Positions 40,800 to 52,108 of a stretch of 64,000 bases of DNA are shown here, in pieces (within the stretch, counting starts at the first letter, position 1; each line of letters begins with the position of its first letter). The notes below the pieces were generated by a model. That model was not told the DNA's origin and did not search any database. It saw nothing but the letters and a program-made list of their open reading frames with translations. The position numbers and the translations under genes are program-made. Source of the DNA: Planctomycetota bacterium (GTDB taxonomy: Bacteria; Planctomycetota; UBA1135; JADKAF01); NCBI GenBank assembly GCA_016719295.1, contig JADKAF010000001.1, positions 5,456,001-5,520,000 on the forward strand, read 5' to 3'.

Positions 40800-41485
40800 C
40801 GCAGAGCTCCTTCCCGTTCCCCGCTCGGCAGGCGCAAGCGCACCTCCGGTCGTCCGTACTCGTCGCTGCCCTTCTCGGCGCTGCCGCCGTGGGCCTCGAG
40901 GATCGCCCTGGCTCGTGCGAAGCAGAGCTCGGCGCGTTCGGCGCCGAGCGGAGCCAAGCGCGCTCCGCTCTGGTTCTGCACGGTCAGGCTCACGTGGAAG
41001 AAGGCTTCCTCCTGCCTCCTGCCTCGCAGGCGCACTCGACCCGACTCGCCCGCCGTCCGGGCTGCTTCGATCAGCAGCTCGCGGAGCATTCGTCCGAGCA
41101 GCTCGAGGTCGCCTCCGATCCGTGAGTCCTTTTCGGCCAGATCGATGGTGAAGCCCAAGTCTTCGCGAAGCTCCGTGGGCAGTTGGCCTCGCACTTGCTC
41201 CACGGTGGGCCAGATCCATCCCCCCACGGAGAGGGATTCGAGCTTGGGTTCGGCGATGCGCGCCGAGAGCTCGAGCTCTTCGGTGAGCTCGGCGATCTCC
41301 TGCAGCCGAGAGAGGATGCGGCGCGTGTAGCGGAGCTCGCCTCGCTCCTGCTCGTCGTTCGAGCGGCGCTCCAGCTTCGCGAGCAACAAACGCGCAGCTC
41401 CTTCGGCGGCTTGCAGCTCGCGCTGGAGCGCGCGCTGGAGCGCGCGATCGAGGGCGCTCGCGCCGTCTTCTCTGACCTTGCTCAT
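40796..41485 (-). CDS. Degenerate histidine-kinase-like protein
   Basis: 229 aa, overlapping its neighbours by 4 bp on both sides. Residues 10-75 form a long helical hairpin where a dimerisation/phosphoacceptor domain would sit (LLLAKLERRSNDEQERGELRYTRRILSRLQEIAELTEEL), but no His in an H-box context is present. Residues 85-225 resemble a GHKL ATPase: LLGRMLRELLIEAARTA in place of the N-box (without its Asn), VRLRGRRQEEAFFHVSLTVQNQ, and ELCFARARAILEAHGGSAEKGSDEYG as the last box. A pseudokinase partnering the pseudo-receiver regulator encoded next is the simplest reading (compare FlrB/FlrC). Confidence 0.75.
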   Translation of the reverse strand: MSKVREDGASALDRALQRALQRELQAAEGAARLLLAKLERRSNDEQERGELRYTRRILSRLQEIAELTEELELSARIAEPKLESLSVGGWIWPTVEQVRGQLPTELREDLGFTIDLAEKDSRIGGDLELLGRMLRELLIEAARTAGESGRVRLRGRRQEEAFFHVSLTVQNQSGARLAPLGAERAELCFARARAILEAHGGSAEKGSDEYGRPEVRLRLPSGEREGALR

Positions 41486-43290
41486 CGAGCGAGCTCCTGT
41501 GTGACGGGGCGTTCGCGCAAGCGCGCCAGGATTCGTTCCAAGGCCTCGGGCGTCGGCGCGGCGGTCGACTCCCGCGAGGTCGCCAGCGGCGCGGTCATCT
41601 CCGCCGCGGCGCGCTCGTGTGGGCCGCGCGCCGCAACCGCTTCGACGTGTCCGAGCTGCGCAAGCGCGGCGGCCCGCAGCTCCGTGCTTCGCGTCGCGAT
41701 CGAGCTCGGCGCGAGCTCGAGGCTCCAGAGCGCGGCCAGTGGGGCCTGCAGCTCCAGCGCGAGCTCGGCAGCGGCGAGAGCTGCCTGCGCGCGGCGCGTT
41801 GTATCCGTCTCCTCGACGCAGGCGGCGAGGGTTTCGCGCAGCGCCAGCGGCGTCGCGCCGATGCGGCGAAGCAGCGCCGAAGACAAGGCGAGATAGCGCG
41901 AGCGGAGCGCGGGGTCCCGCCGCGCATTCGCTTCCTCCGCGAGCTCGGACGCGAGCAAGCGCAAGCGCTGCGGTGTGGCTTGCGCGAGCTCGCGCTCGAA
42001 GCGACAGGCCAGCCGACCCAGGCGTGCGGCGCGCTCCGCTGCACCACCGAGGCGCGAGCGCAGGATCTGCTCGTAGCGCTCGCGCGCGGCATCCCGGAGC
42101 CCGCTCGCGAGCTGGAGGTCCGCGCTGCGCAGCAGCGCACGGCTGCGCAGCGGCTCGTCGGGTGCGCGCGCGATCACGCGTTCCCAAGTCGCCAGCTCGA
42201 GCAGCGCATCGCCGCGCCGCGCGTGGATCTCGGCGCTTCGGTGCAGGGCTTCGACGGCGAAGGCTCCGCTGCCGCTGGCGGCCGCGAGCTGCGCGTACTC
42301 GGCGAGCGCGCGCTCGCCTTGACCGCGCTCCTCTAGCGCGCGTGCACGCACGAAGCGGGCCTCGGCTCGCGCGAGATCCCCGAGCGGGGCCGTCTCGAGC
42401 GCGAGCGACGCGGTGTCGATGCGCTCCAGCATCGCCTCGCGCTCGGCGATCGAGGGCACGGCGCTCCAGGGGCTGAGGCGCACCGCGCCGCGCCCGTGGT
42501 TCGCGAGCTCGTCGGCGATGCGCCAGTCCAAGCTGCCTGCGACGTCGCGCAAGAGCTGCTCCGCATCGACGCCTCGGGCGCGGACGCGGAAGCGCAGCGG
42601 GGAGCTCGACTCTGGACGCGGCTCGGCTCGCAGCTCGAGGCGTGCGAGGAGCGCGACGAGGAGCGCGCTCGCGGGCGCGGAACGGAGCTCGATCTCCAGC
42701 GCGGTCGCCGAGCCGTGGAGCTCGAGCGTGTCGCCTTCGAGCGACGCTGCTTCGCGCGTCGTGCCGCTCGCGCTCGCGGCGTCGTCCACGACGGGCGTCT
42801 CCGAAGAGAGGGCGCGCTCGAGCTCGGCTCGCAGGCCGCGCACGCGCAGCTCGGCCGCGACTCTTCGCTCGCCAGGCAGCTCGGCGCCCAAGAGCTGGAT
42901 CTGGGCCGCGCAGAGCAGCGCTCGCCGCTCGGGATCCAGGGGATCCGCGGGCCGACGCCGCAGCTGCTCCAGGAGCGCGATCGCCTCTTCGAGCTCGCGA
43001 GCACGCTCGAGCGCAGGCGTGGCTCCCCCGTTCTCCCGGCGCTCGTGAGCGTCGTGCTCCGCAGTGCGGAGGAGCTGGCCGCGAGCGTCGCGCAGGCACT
43101 CCAGCAGCTCCGCCTCGGGACTCGCGATCCGTCGGGCGTTCCCGTCCGGGAGGCGAGCGGTCGTCGGTCGTCCGATGGGGCTCGACCTTGGCCACGCGAG
43201 GGCGAGCAGCCCGCAGCTGGTCGCCACGGCCGAGAGCAGACCCGCGGTTCGCAGCGTCGCTCGGCGTATGTGGGGACGGCCTCTCTGCAT
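41482..43290 (-). CDS. Membrane-anchored TPR-like protein, first gene of the motor-like operon
   Basis: 602 aa. An N-terminal signal anchor (TLRTAGLLSAVATSCGLLALAW) comes first. Then a helical region follows (50-150). At about 215-265 there is a short module reminiscent of secretin/TonB N-domains (VDAEQLLRDVAGSLDWRIADELANHGRGAVRLS). TPR-like helix pairs run from about 290 to 560 (RAEARFVRARALEERGQGERALAEYAQLA, ELATWERVIARAPDEPLRSRALLRSADLQ). No enzyme motif. It overlaps the pseudokinase gene by 4 bp. A periplasmic scaffold for the motor is plausible. GC-rich with Ala/Arg/Leu-biased composition like the whole operon. Confidence 0.8.
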   Translation of the reverse strand: MQRGRPHIRRATLRTAGLLSAVATSCGLLALAWPRSSPIGRPTTARLPDGNARRIASPEAELLECLRDARGQLLRTAEHDAHERRENGGATPALERARELEEAIALLEQLRRRPADPLDPERRALLCAAQIQLLGAELPGERRVAAELRVRGLRAELERALSSETPVVDDAASASGTTREAASLEGDTLELHGSATALEIELRSAPASALLVALLARLELRAEPRPESSSPLRFRVRARGVDAEQLLRDVAGSLDWRIADELANHGRGAVRLSPWSAVPSIAEREAMLERIDTASLALETAPLGDLARAEARFVRARALEERGQGERALAEYAQLAAASGSGAFAVEALHRSAEIHARRGDALLELATWERVIARAPDEPLRSRALLRSADLQLASGLRDAARERYEQILRSRLGGAAERAARLGRLACRFERELAQATPQRLRLLASELAEEANARRDPALRSRYLALSSALLRRIGATPLALRETLAACVEETDTTRRAQAALAAAELALELQAPLAALWSLELAPSSIATRSTELRAAALAQLGHVEAVAARGPHERAAAEMTAPLATSRESTAAPTPEALERILARLRERPVTQELAR

Positions 43291-43392
43291 CGATGGGGAA
43301 GCGCCCGGCGTTTCCCCGCGCGCGCCTCAGGCATCGACCATCGCAGCGCGCGCGCTTGATCGCGGCGCGCTTCTTCGGTTGCCCCGCGCGAT

Positions 43393-43422
43393 GCTGGGCC
43401 CGATCAGCAGCTGGGCCCGATC
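43393..43422. repeat. Direct repeat upstream of the motor-like operon
   Basis: GCTGGGCCCGATC occurs at 43393-43405 and again at 43410-43422, 17 bp apart, about 100-130 bp upstream of the first operon gene. Each contains the palindrome GGGCCC. It may be a regulator-binding pair. Confidence 0.4.
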
Positions 43423-43436
43423 CGCAGTTTGGTCCC

Positions 43437-43482
43437 AAAAAGCGCCGGGCCTCGCTTCCGCGGAGCGGAAGCGAGGCCCGGC
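43437..43482 (-). terminator. Rho-independent terminator
   Basis: A perfect 18-bp stem (43465-43482 with 43444-43461) and a 3-nt loop are followed on the minus strand by GC and TTTTT (43441-43437). It ends the transcript of the exported-protein gene at 43560-44789 and insulates the downstream operon. Confidence 0.92.
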
Positions 43483-43559
43483 CTCTCGTTCAGTGGGGGC
43501 TCGCCCCTCGGAAGATCAGCTCAACCAAGGGGAGGGCGCACCACCGATCGAGCACTCGC

Positions 43560-44789
43560 TCACAGGCGGAACGAGTGGGCGTCGCACGAGCCCAGGGAGG
43601 CCGTGCCCGCGACGAGGTCGAGGCGGACGATCTGCGCGTAGATGCTGACCTGGTTGATGTGCAGGATCGGCGCGATGCCGGGCTGCTGGGTCAACGGGAT
43701 CAGCGGGTCGTAGATCGTCGGCGTGCCGAGGTTCACGATCGGCGCCACCATGCCCGGGATCGACGCGCCGATGTTGAACAGCGGGTCGGTCGGGTTGATC
43801 TCGAGCAGGCCCGTGCCCGCCAGCGGGAGCGGCGCGGCGATGAGGTCGCGCAGCATCGTGGTCGCGAGGAGCACCTGGCCGATGCCCGAGCCCGCGGCGA
43901 AGTCGGTGGCGTGCTGGTCGCTCCAGATGAGCTCGTCAGCGCGCGGCGTCGTGGCCGGCTGGCCGGTGATGTTGGCGGCGTCCGGGTAGTCGCCGGCCAT
44001 GCCGAAGTTCTGCGGGCCGAGCGCACCGAAGAGGGCGCCGAACTGGCCGCTGGTGTCTTCGACACCGGAGCGGCTGGTGTGGTTGTAGCGCAGGTTGTTC
44101 AGCCAGAAGCGCTTCGAGCCGGGGGTGAGGACCCCGCCGCCCGATGCCGGGCCGAGACCGGTCCAGCAGATGCCGAACTCGTTGTTCATCTCGTTGTTCG
44201 TGTTCGCGTCCGCCGAGGTGATCGGGTATTCGCGAGCGGCCGCGCCGGCCGAGGCCTGCGAGATCGAGATGTGCGAGCTCGAGCCGTCGGCGGTCCAGCC
44301 GAGGTTCGACACGAGCAGGGTGCTGGTGAAGACGTCGCCTTCGGTCGTCATGTCGACCGGGGAAGCGAAGTTCGTGGTGTAGATCCACGCGCAGGCGCCA
44401 GCCGGCTGGCCAGCGGGCGAGAAGAACGTGGCGGTGGCGCCGAGGACGTTGTTCACGTCCGGCCAGCTGTCCGGTTGGCCCCAAGCGCCGGGAGTGCCGG
44501 GCAGGCCGGTCACGCGGTCGGCGTTGCCGCCGAAGACCGCGAACTGGAAGGTCTCCAGCGTGGCGCAGTTCTGGTCCTGCATGATGGTCGTCCAGCCGAC
44601 GAGCCCGCTTCCGATGCCGCCGCCCTGGCGGTCGACCTTGTAGCCGTTGTGGGCCCAACCGTCCTGCAAGCCGGTGATGCCGCGGCTGGTGAAGTCGGTG
44701 GTGCCGTCGTGCTGCGCGACGGCGATCTGCGCGAAGGCCGGGGCCGAGAGGCCGGCGGCGATCGCAATCAAGCTCAGGAGCTTGTGCAT
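43560..44789 (-). CDS. Exported protein of unknown function
   Basis: I start at 44789 (MHKLLSLIAIAAGLSAPAFAQ, signal peptide), giving 409 aa. The mature part is rich in Gly, Ser, Thr, Asn and Asp and looks beta-rich, with Trp/Tyr-containing segments (DGWAHNGYKVDRQGGGIGSGLVGW, LVSNLGWTADGSSSHISISQASAG). The end, LHINQVSIYAQIVRLDLVAGTASLGSCDAHSFRL, resembles the C-terminal strands found in other secreted proteins of this window. No domain is recognised. It has its own strong terminator at 43437-43482. Confidence 0.8.
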   Translation of the reverse strand: MHKLLSLIAIAAGLSAPAFAQIAVAQHDGTTDFTSRGITGLQDGWAHNGYKVDRQGGGIGSGLVGWTTIMQDQNCATLETFQFAVFGGNADRVTGLPGTPGAWGQPDSWPDVNNVLGATATFFSPAGQPAGACAWIYTTNFASPVDMTTEGDVFTSTLLVSNLGWTADGSSSHISISQASAGAAAREYPITSADANTNNEMNNEFGICWTGLGPASGGGVLTPGSKRFWLNNLRYNHTSRSGVEDTSGQFGALFGALGPQNFGMAGDYPDAANITGQPATTPRADELIWSDQHATDFAAGSGIGQVLLATTMLRDLIAAPLPLAGTGLLEINPTDPLFNIGASIPGMVAPIVNLGTPTIYDPLIPLTQQPGIAPILHINQVSIYAQIVRLDLVAGTASLGSCDAHSFRL

Positions 44790-45033
44790 GGTCTCGAGTC
44801 TCCTAGGGAACTTCACAGGGCATTCCCTGTGGGGGTGGGAAAGGGACAGGGTTGATCAACCCGTCTCACCTTCGGTCCCCCCGAGGGGGAAGCTTCGTCG
44901 ACGAAGCAACGAGGCCGAAGAGGAGAGCGAGTACCCCGGTCGATTCCGGTCGCCTCGGGTGGAGGCTGGCGGGCATCGTGGGGCGAGCGACTCATGAGGA
45001 CGGGCCGCTCTAAGGTGGGGTTCCGTGGTTGTC

Positions 45034-45067
45034 GAAGTTGGTCTGGCGAAGGCTCGCCACCAACTTC
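45034..45067 (-). terminator. Hairpin at the end of the small anchored-protein gene
   Basis: GAAGTTGGT (45034-45042) pairs with ACCAACTTC (45059-45067), and inside it GGCGA pairs with TCGCC around AGGC. It overlaps the stop codon of the minus-strand gene. No T-run follows, so termination is uncertain. Confidence 0.45.
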
Positions 45068-45602
45068 AGTTGCGCTTCCGCTGCTGGGGCGTCGGAGGCG
45101 GCGTGCCGCTGGGCGTTGGGATCCCGACCGGAGCCGAGGCGCCGGAGCCGACGCTCTCGCGCTGCTCTTCCGGGATCTCGTCGGGCAGGATCGCGGCGAC
45201 TTCGGCAGGTGTCGCCGTCATGGTCCCGAACACGCGCTTCCCTTTCTGGAGCATCGGAACGTCGACGAACTCCAGGGTGCCGTCTTCGAGGATGCGGTTG
45301 GGACGCAGGGTCAGGGCCTTCTTCTTGTTCGAGAACACCTCCCACGGCACGTCCTCGGGGCGGGCGTAGTCCGTGGCAGGAATGTAGTCCTTCTGCTTCG
45401 CAGCCGCCGGAGCCTTCGTGTCGCGCGGCGCGGCAGCGACTTCGAGCGTTCGCTCCTTGCGCACGGGCTCGGGTGCGGCCGGCGCGAGCTGGCTCGTCTC
45501 GCGGGCAACGGCTTCGCTGCTTGAGCTCGTGGCCCAGAGCACGATGCCGAGTGCCGCAGCGGAGGCGAGCACGAGGCCGAGCGCGGTGGTCGACTTCTTC
45601 AT
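45066..45602 (-). CDS. Small membrane-anchored or exported protein of unknown function
   Basis: The start is at 45602 (MKKSTTALGLVLASAAALGIVLW), 178 aa. An N-terminal hydrophobic helix is followed by an Ala/Pro-rich linker and a compact region, YARPEDVPWEVFSNKKKALTLRPNRILEDGTLEFVDVPMLQKGKRVFGTMTATPAEVAAIL. The tail is Pro/Thr-rich. I recognise no family. The long in-frame extension to 45755 is Arg/Pro-rich and probably not translated. It lies between two exported-protein genes on the same strand. Confidence 0.72.
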   Translation of the reverse strand: MKKSTTALGLVLASAAALGIVLWATSSSSEAVARETSQLAPAAPEPVRKERTLEVAAAPRDTKAPAAAKQKDYIPATDYARPEDVPWEVFSNKKKALTLRPNRILEDGTLEFVDVPMLQKGKRVFGTMTATPAEVAAILPDEIPEEQRESVGSGASAPVGIPTPSGTPPPTPQQRKRN

Positions 45603-45832
45603 GGTCGGAGTCGGTCGAAGGGGAGACGAAGTCTCGTAGGGGGGGATGGGCCAGAGGCTCATCCGCGGAGCTCGCGTGGGGAGCTGCTCCGCGCAGGCTA
45701 CGACGGGCGGTCGGGAGTCTAGGTTCCGTCGCGCTGCTGGTGACGACGGCGTCACTTCGAGGAGTGTAAGGCCTTCCTCGATCGAGGGAGAAGCCAGAGG
45801 AAGAGCTTTCCGGGTCTCGCTCGCGTTGGCGA

Positions 45833-45868
45833 GCCCCCTATCCGGTCCTCACGGGCCGGATAGGGGGC
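45833..45868. terminator. Strong hairpin downstream of the ASPIC/UnbV gene
   Basis: GCCCCCTATCCGG (45833-45845) pairs perfectly with CCGGATAGGGGGC (45856-45868), 13 bp with a 10-nt loop. It starts 10 bp after the stop of the minus-strand FG-GAP gene. No T-run. Confidence 0.6.
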
Positions 45869-45878
45869 GTAGATCGCA

Positions 45879-47768
<1,890 letters not shown>

Positions 47769-47906
47769 GGAACGCTCGCGAAGAGGGAGATGACGAGGGA
47801 CGGAGGGGTGGCGGGACCTCGCTACGCGACGGGGTGCGGCAGAAGTCTATCCCCGGCGCGAACACCGAGCGGTCCGGCCCGGGAGAAGCGACGAGCCGGC
47901 CCGGTC

Positions 47907-48281
47907 TCAGGTTCCGTTCGGATCCAGACCGGCGAGGTTGGTTCGCTCGATTCGCGCCCCGGGCTCGCGCGCGAGGACGCTGCGCACCAGAGCTTCGAGG
48001 AGCCGCAGGACGCCAGGCGTGATCGCGGGGCCTTCGACCTCGGCGAGACCGACGACGCACTCGGCCTGGCCGCTGGATCCCCGCTGCTGGAGCGCGAGCA
48101 GGTAGCGCCGCGTGCGTCCGTAGGTCTGGGAGCTCGCCTCGACCAGCGCGCGGCGGCCATCGGGTGCGACATAGATCCCGCCGAGCGCATGCACCCCCTG
48201 CGCATCGCGCTGCTCGAGGCGCTCGTGTGCGGCGGCGTAGCGGTGCAAGTCGATCGGTCCGGCGAGGACGGCGTGAGGCAT
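47907..48281 (-). CDS. Small protein of unknown function divergent from prfB
   Basis: 124 aa, mixed alpha/beta, no signal peptide or membrane helix. It contains LGGIYVAPDGRRALVEASSQTYGRTRRYLLALQQR and PGVLRLLEALVRSVLAREP. Not recognised. It starts 68 bp from the prfB ATG in the opposite direction. Codon third positions are GC-rich as in real genes here, and the reading frame looks protein-like, but no homologue was identified. Confidence 0.6.
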   Translation of the reverse strand: MPHAVLAGPIDLHRYAAAHERLEQRDAQGVHALGGIYVAPDGRRALVEASSQTYGRTRRYLLALQQRGSSGQAECVVGLAEVEGPAITPGVLRLLEALVRSVLAREPGARIERTNLAGLDPNGT

Positions 48282-48349
48282 GTGTGGTTCGGAGGGTTTC
48301 GCGCGGCTACACTTTCCGCCCTTTCGATTCGAGCGCCCAGGTGACCGGA

Positions 48350-49454
<1,105 letters not shown>

Positions 49455-49467
49455 TGAGGAGCTCGAA

Positions 49468-51045
49468 GTGAAACGACGTCGCGCACTGCTCAGCGTCTCC
49501 GACAAGACCGGCATCGTGGAGCTGGCTCGCGAGCTCGCGAGCCGGGGATTCGAAGTGCTCTCCACCGGAGGCACGCAGCGCCTGATCGCCCAGGCCGGCG
49601 TGCCGGTGACCGAGGCCGCTTCCGCCACGGGCTTCCCCGAGATGATGGATGGGCGCGTGAAGACGCTGCATCCCATGATCCACGGCGGGATCCTGGCGCT
49701 GCGCGACGAGCCCACGCACGTCGCGGCGATGCAGCAGTACGGCATCGCGCCGATCGACATCGTCGCGGTGAATCTCTATCCCTTCGAGCGCACGGTCGCA
49801 CGCGAGGGCGTCGCGCTCGAAGAGGCGATCGAGCAGATCGACATCGGCGGTCCTTCGATGGTGCGCTCGGCGGCGAAGAATCACGCGCACGTGGCGGTGG
49901 TCGTCGACCCCGGGGACTATCCCGCGCTGATCGAGGCGCTCGCCGTGCACGGCGAGATCCCGGCCAACTTGCGGCGGCAGCTCGCGCTGAAGGCGTTCCA
50001 GGCCACCGCGCGCTACGACGCGGCGATCTCCAGCTGGCTCGCGCAACGTGAGGAGTTCGTCGAGACGAGCACCGTGACACCGCAATGGCTGCTCACGGGC
50101 GGCGCGGGGATGTCGCTGCGTTACGGGGAGAACCCGCACCAGCGCGCCGCGTTCTACCGGTGCTCGGGGACGAGCGAAGCCTCGATCGCCAGCGGCGAAG
50201 TGCTCGGCGGGAAGGAGCTGTCCTTCAACAACATCCTCGACCTCGATGCCGCGCTCGCGCTGGTGAAGGAGTTCGCGGATCCGGCGGCGGCCGTGATCAA
50301 GCACACCAATCCCTGCGGCGCCGCGCTCGGGGCGAATCTCGCGGAGGCGATCTCCGCTGCGTGGGAGGGCGACCCGCTCTCCGCGTTCGGCTCCGTGATC
50401 GGTCTCAATCGGACGCTCGATGTGGGCACCGCCGAGTTCCTCGTCGCGGACGGCCGCTTCGTCGAGTGCATCGTGGCGCCCGAGATCGATCCCGCGGCGC
50501 TCGAGATCCTGCGCGAGCGCCCGAAGTGGGGCCGCAACGTGCGCATCGTGCGCGTCGGCGCCTTCGATCCGCGCACACGCGATGCGCGCGACCGCGACGT
50601 GAAGAAGGTCGTCGGAGGCTTCTTGGTCCAGGATCGCGATCTCCTGATCGAGAATCCCGCGGGCTGGAAGGTCGCCACGAAGCGCCGTCCCAGCATCGAC
50701 GAGCTCGCCTCCGCCGCGTTCGCCTGGAGCGTCTGCAAGCACCTGAAGTCGAACGCGATCGCGCTCGCGCGCGGGCGCAGCCTGGTAGGCGCTGGCGCTG
50801 GGCAGATGAGCCGCGTCGACAGCGTGGAGATCGCGTGCAAGAAGGCCGGTGTGCGTGCTCGCGGCGCGACCCTGGCGTCCGACGCGTTCTTCCCCTTCCC
50901 GGATGGAGTCGAAGCCGCGGCGGCAGCCGGGGTCGAGGTCTTCGTGCAGCCCGGCGGCTCGCGCAAGGACGACGACGTCATCGCGGCCTGCGATCGCCTG
51001 GGAGTCGCGATGCTGCTCACGGAAGTGAGGCACTTCCGGCATTGA
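49468..51045 (+). CDS. purH: Bifunctional AICAR transformylase / IMP cyclohydrolase PurH
   Basis: 525 aa from a GTG at 49468 (VKRRRALLSVSDKTG), 13 bp after prfB, with GAGGAG 7 nt upstream. Upstream in-frame sequence belongs to the prfB region. Residues 1-195 are the MGS-like IMP cyclohydrolase (STGGTQRLIAQAG, GFPEMMDGRVKTLHPMIHGGIL). Residues 200-525 are the AICAR formyltransferase with RYGENPHQRAAFY, the catalytic IKHTNPCGAA (Lys-His) and SDAFFPFPDG. It catalyses the last two steps of IMP synthesis. A 21-bp hairpin follows. Confidence 0.96.
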   Translation: MKRRRALLSVSDKTGIVELARELASRGFEVLSTGGTQRLIAQAGVPVTEAASATGFPEMMDGRVKTLHPMIHGGILALRDEPTHVAAMQQYGIAPIDIVAVNLYPFERTVAREGVALEEAIEQIDIGGPSMVRSAAKNHAHVAVVVDPGDYPALIEALAVHGEIPANLRRQLALKAFQATARYDAAISSWLAQREEFVETSTVTPQWLLTGGAGMSLRYGENPHQRAAFYRCSGTSEASIASGEVLGGKELSFNNILDLDAALALVKEFADPAAAVIKHTNPCGAALGANLAEAISAAWEGDPLSAFGSVIGLNRTLDVGTAEFLVADGRFVECIVAPEIDPAALEILRERPKWGRNVRIVRVGAFDPRTRDARDRDVKKVVGGFLVQDRDLLIENPAGWKVATKRRPSIDELASAAFAWSVCKHLKSNAIALARGRSLVGAGAGQMSRVDSVEIACKKAGVRARGATLASDAFFPFPDGVEAAAAAGVEVFVQPGGSRKDDDVIAACDRLGVAMLLTEVRHFRH

Positions 51046-51090
51046 GCGCCGCGCGCGCGGCGCTCCCCAGCCGCGCAACTGGATCGGAGG

Positions 51091-51140
51091 GAAAAGAACG
51101 AGAGCCGCGGGCGAATCACTTCGCTCGCGGCTCTCGTTCT
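51091..51140. terminator. Bidirectional terminator between purH and the TRL genes
   Basis: 51095-51115 pairs with 51120-51140 as a 21-bp stem (one G.U) with loop TCAC. On the minus strand it is followed by TTTTC, so it is a good intrinsic terminator for the lipoprotein genes. It also lies about 50 bp after the purH stop. Confidence 0.85.
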
Positions 51141-51185
51141 GTCCGCGCCGGAGATCGCGAGATCTCCGGTGCAGGCTAGGCGTTG

Positions 51186-51518
51186 TTACTCGCCCCAGAC
51201 GACCGTGGTCGACTTCGCGTAGATGCCGAGGACCGAGAGGGTCTTCGAATCGACGTGGTGGATCTTGGTGATGCCACCGTTGGCCATCGCGGTGTGGATC
51301 GACGCGTCGCCGAAGGCCACGCCGAGGATGCCGCTGGCTTCGGCGGAGCCGCTCTTCGAGCAAGCGACGCCGTTGTCGAACTCGCCCGACCACGGGTGCG
51401 GGCTGCCGTCGTTCATGGTGATCATGATGCCCTGAACCTGGGCGGGAGCGGTGAAAACGCAGCCGCCGAGGCTCACGAGCAGGACGAGAGCGGCAGCAAT
51501 GGCGACCAAGCGGGTCAT
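51186..51518 (-). CDS. TRL-like family lipoprotein (copy 2)
   Basis: 110 aa. The signal peptide MTRLVAIAAALVLLVSLGGC has lipobox LGGC. The mature domain contains GSAEASGILGVAFGDASIHTAMANGGITKIHHVDSKTLSVLGIYAKSTTVVWGE, the pattern of the small TRL-like lipoprotein family. Function is unknown. About half the residues are identical to the copy 40 bp upstream on the same strand, indicating a tandem duplication that has since diverged, mainly in the signal peptide and residues 25-50. Confidence 0.83.
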   Translation of the reverse strand: MTRLVAIAAALVLLVSLGGCVFTAPAQVQGIMITMNDGSPHPWSGEFDNGVACSKSGSAEASGILGVAFGDASIHTAMANGGITKIHHVDSKTLSVLGIYAKSTTVVWGE

Positions 51519-51557
51519 GGTGGAACTCCTCTAAGGAACGGTGGAAGTCGGAGCGAA

Positions 51558-51890
51558 CTACTCGCCCCAGACGATGGTGGTCGACTTGGCGTAGAGACCG
51601 AGGACGTTGATCGTCCGGGTATCGACGTGATGGATCTGCGTCAAGCCGCCGGCCTGCATGGCCGTGCGGATCGATGCGTCTCCGTAGGCTACGCCCAGGA
51701 TGCCGGAGGCCTCGGCTCGGCCGGACTTGCTGGGTGCGACCGAGTTGTCGAACTCAGTGACCCATGCGTGCGGGCCGTGTACGTCCACGTCGAGGAGCAA
51801 GCCGTCGACCTGGGTCGGCGCCGTCATCAAGCATCCACCGGTCACCACCGACGCCACGACCAGGGCGAAGGCGAGTACCGTTCTGGGCAT
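51558..51890 (-). CDS. TRL-like family lipoprotein (copy 1)
   Basis: 110 aa, the same length as its downstream paralogue. Lipobox TGGC in MPRTVLAFALVVASVVTGGC. The core SGILGVAYGDASIRTAMQAGGLTQIHHVDTRTINVLGLYAKSTTIVWGE aligns without gaps. The pair is probably co-transcribed from a promoter upstream of 51890 and ends at the hairpin 51091-51140. The gapless GDASI...GGxTxIHHVD motif marks the conserved surface of the family. Confidence 0.83.
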   Translation of the reverse strand: MPRTVLAFALVVASVVTGGCLMTAPTQVDGLLLDVDVHGPHAWVTEFDNSVAPSKSGRAEASGILGVAYGDASIRTAMQAGGLTQIHHVDTRTINVLGLYAKSTTIVWGE

Positions 51891-51983
51891 ACTGGGCTAA
51901 CTCCTACGCTAGGCGCACGGGGATCGGGGCCCCGGGCGGCCCGGAATCTTAGTGTTGGGGTCGACGAGTGCCAGACCGCGGTT

Positions 51984-52003
51984 GCCCAAAAAGCGCTTTT
52001 GGC
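51984..52003 (-). terminator. Possible terminator of the mlaEFD operon
   Basis: AAAAGCGCTTTT (51989-52000) is a perfect palindrome flanked by CC/GG. On the minus strand it ends in TTTTTGGG, about 105 bp after the mlaD-like stop. The stem is short, so support is modest. Confidence 0.4.
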
Positions 52004-52108
52004 CTGGCGGCATCTCGCCACATGCTGGGGCCCGAAAGGGTTGGTTGCCGGCCCGGTGCGAGCGCGCGGATCTCGTCGCTACGGACTTCATCGCGCTCGC
52101 TTTCGGGG

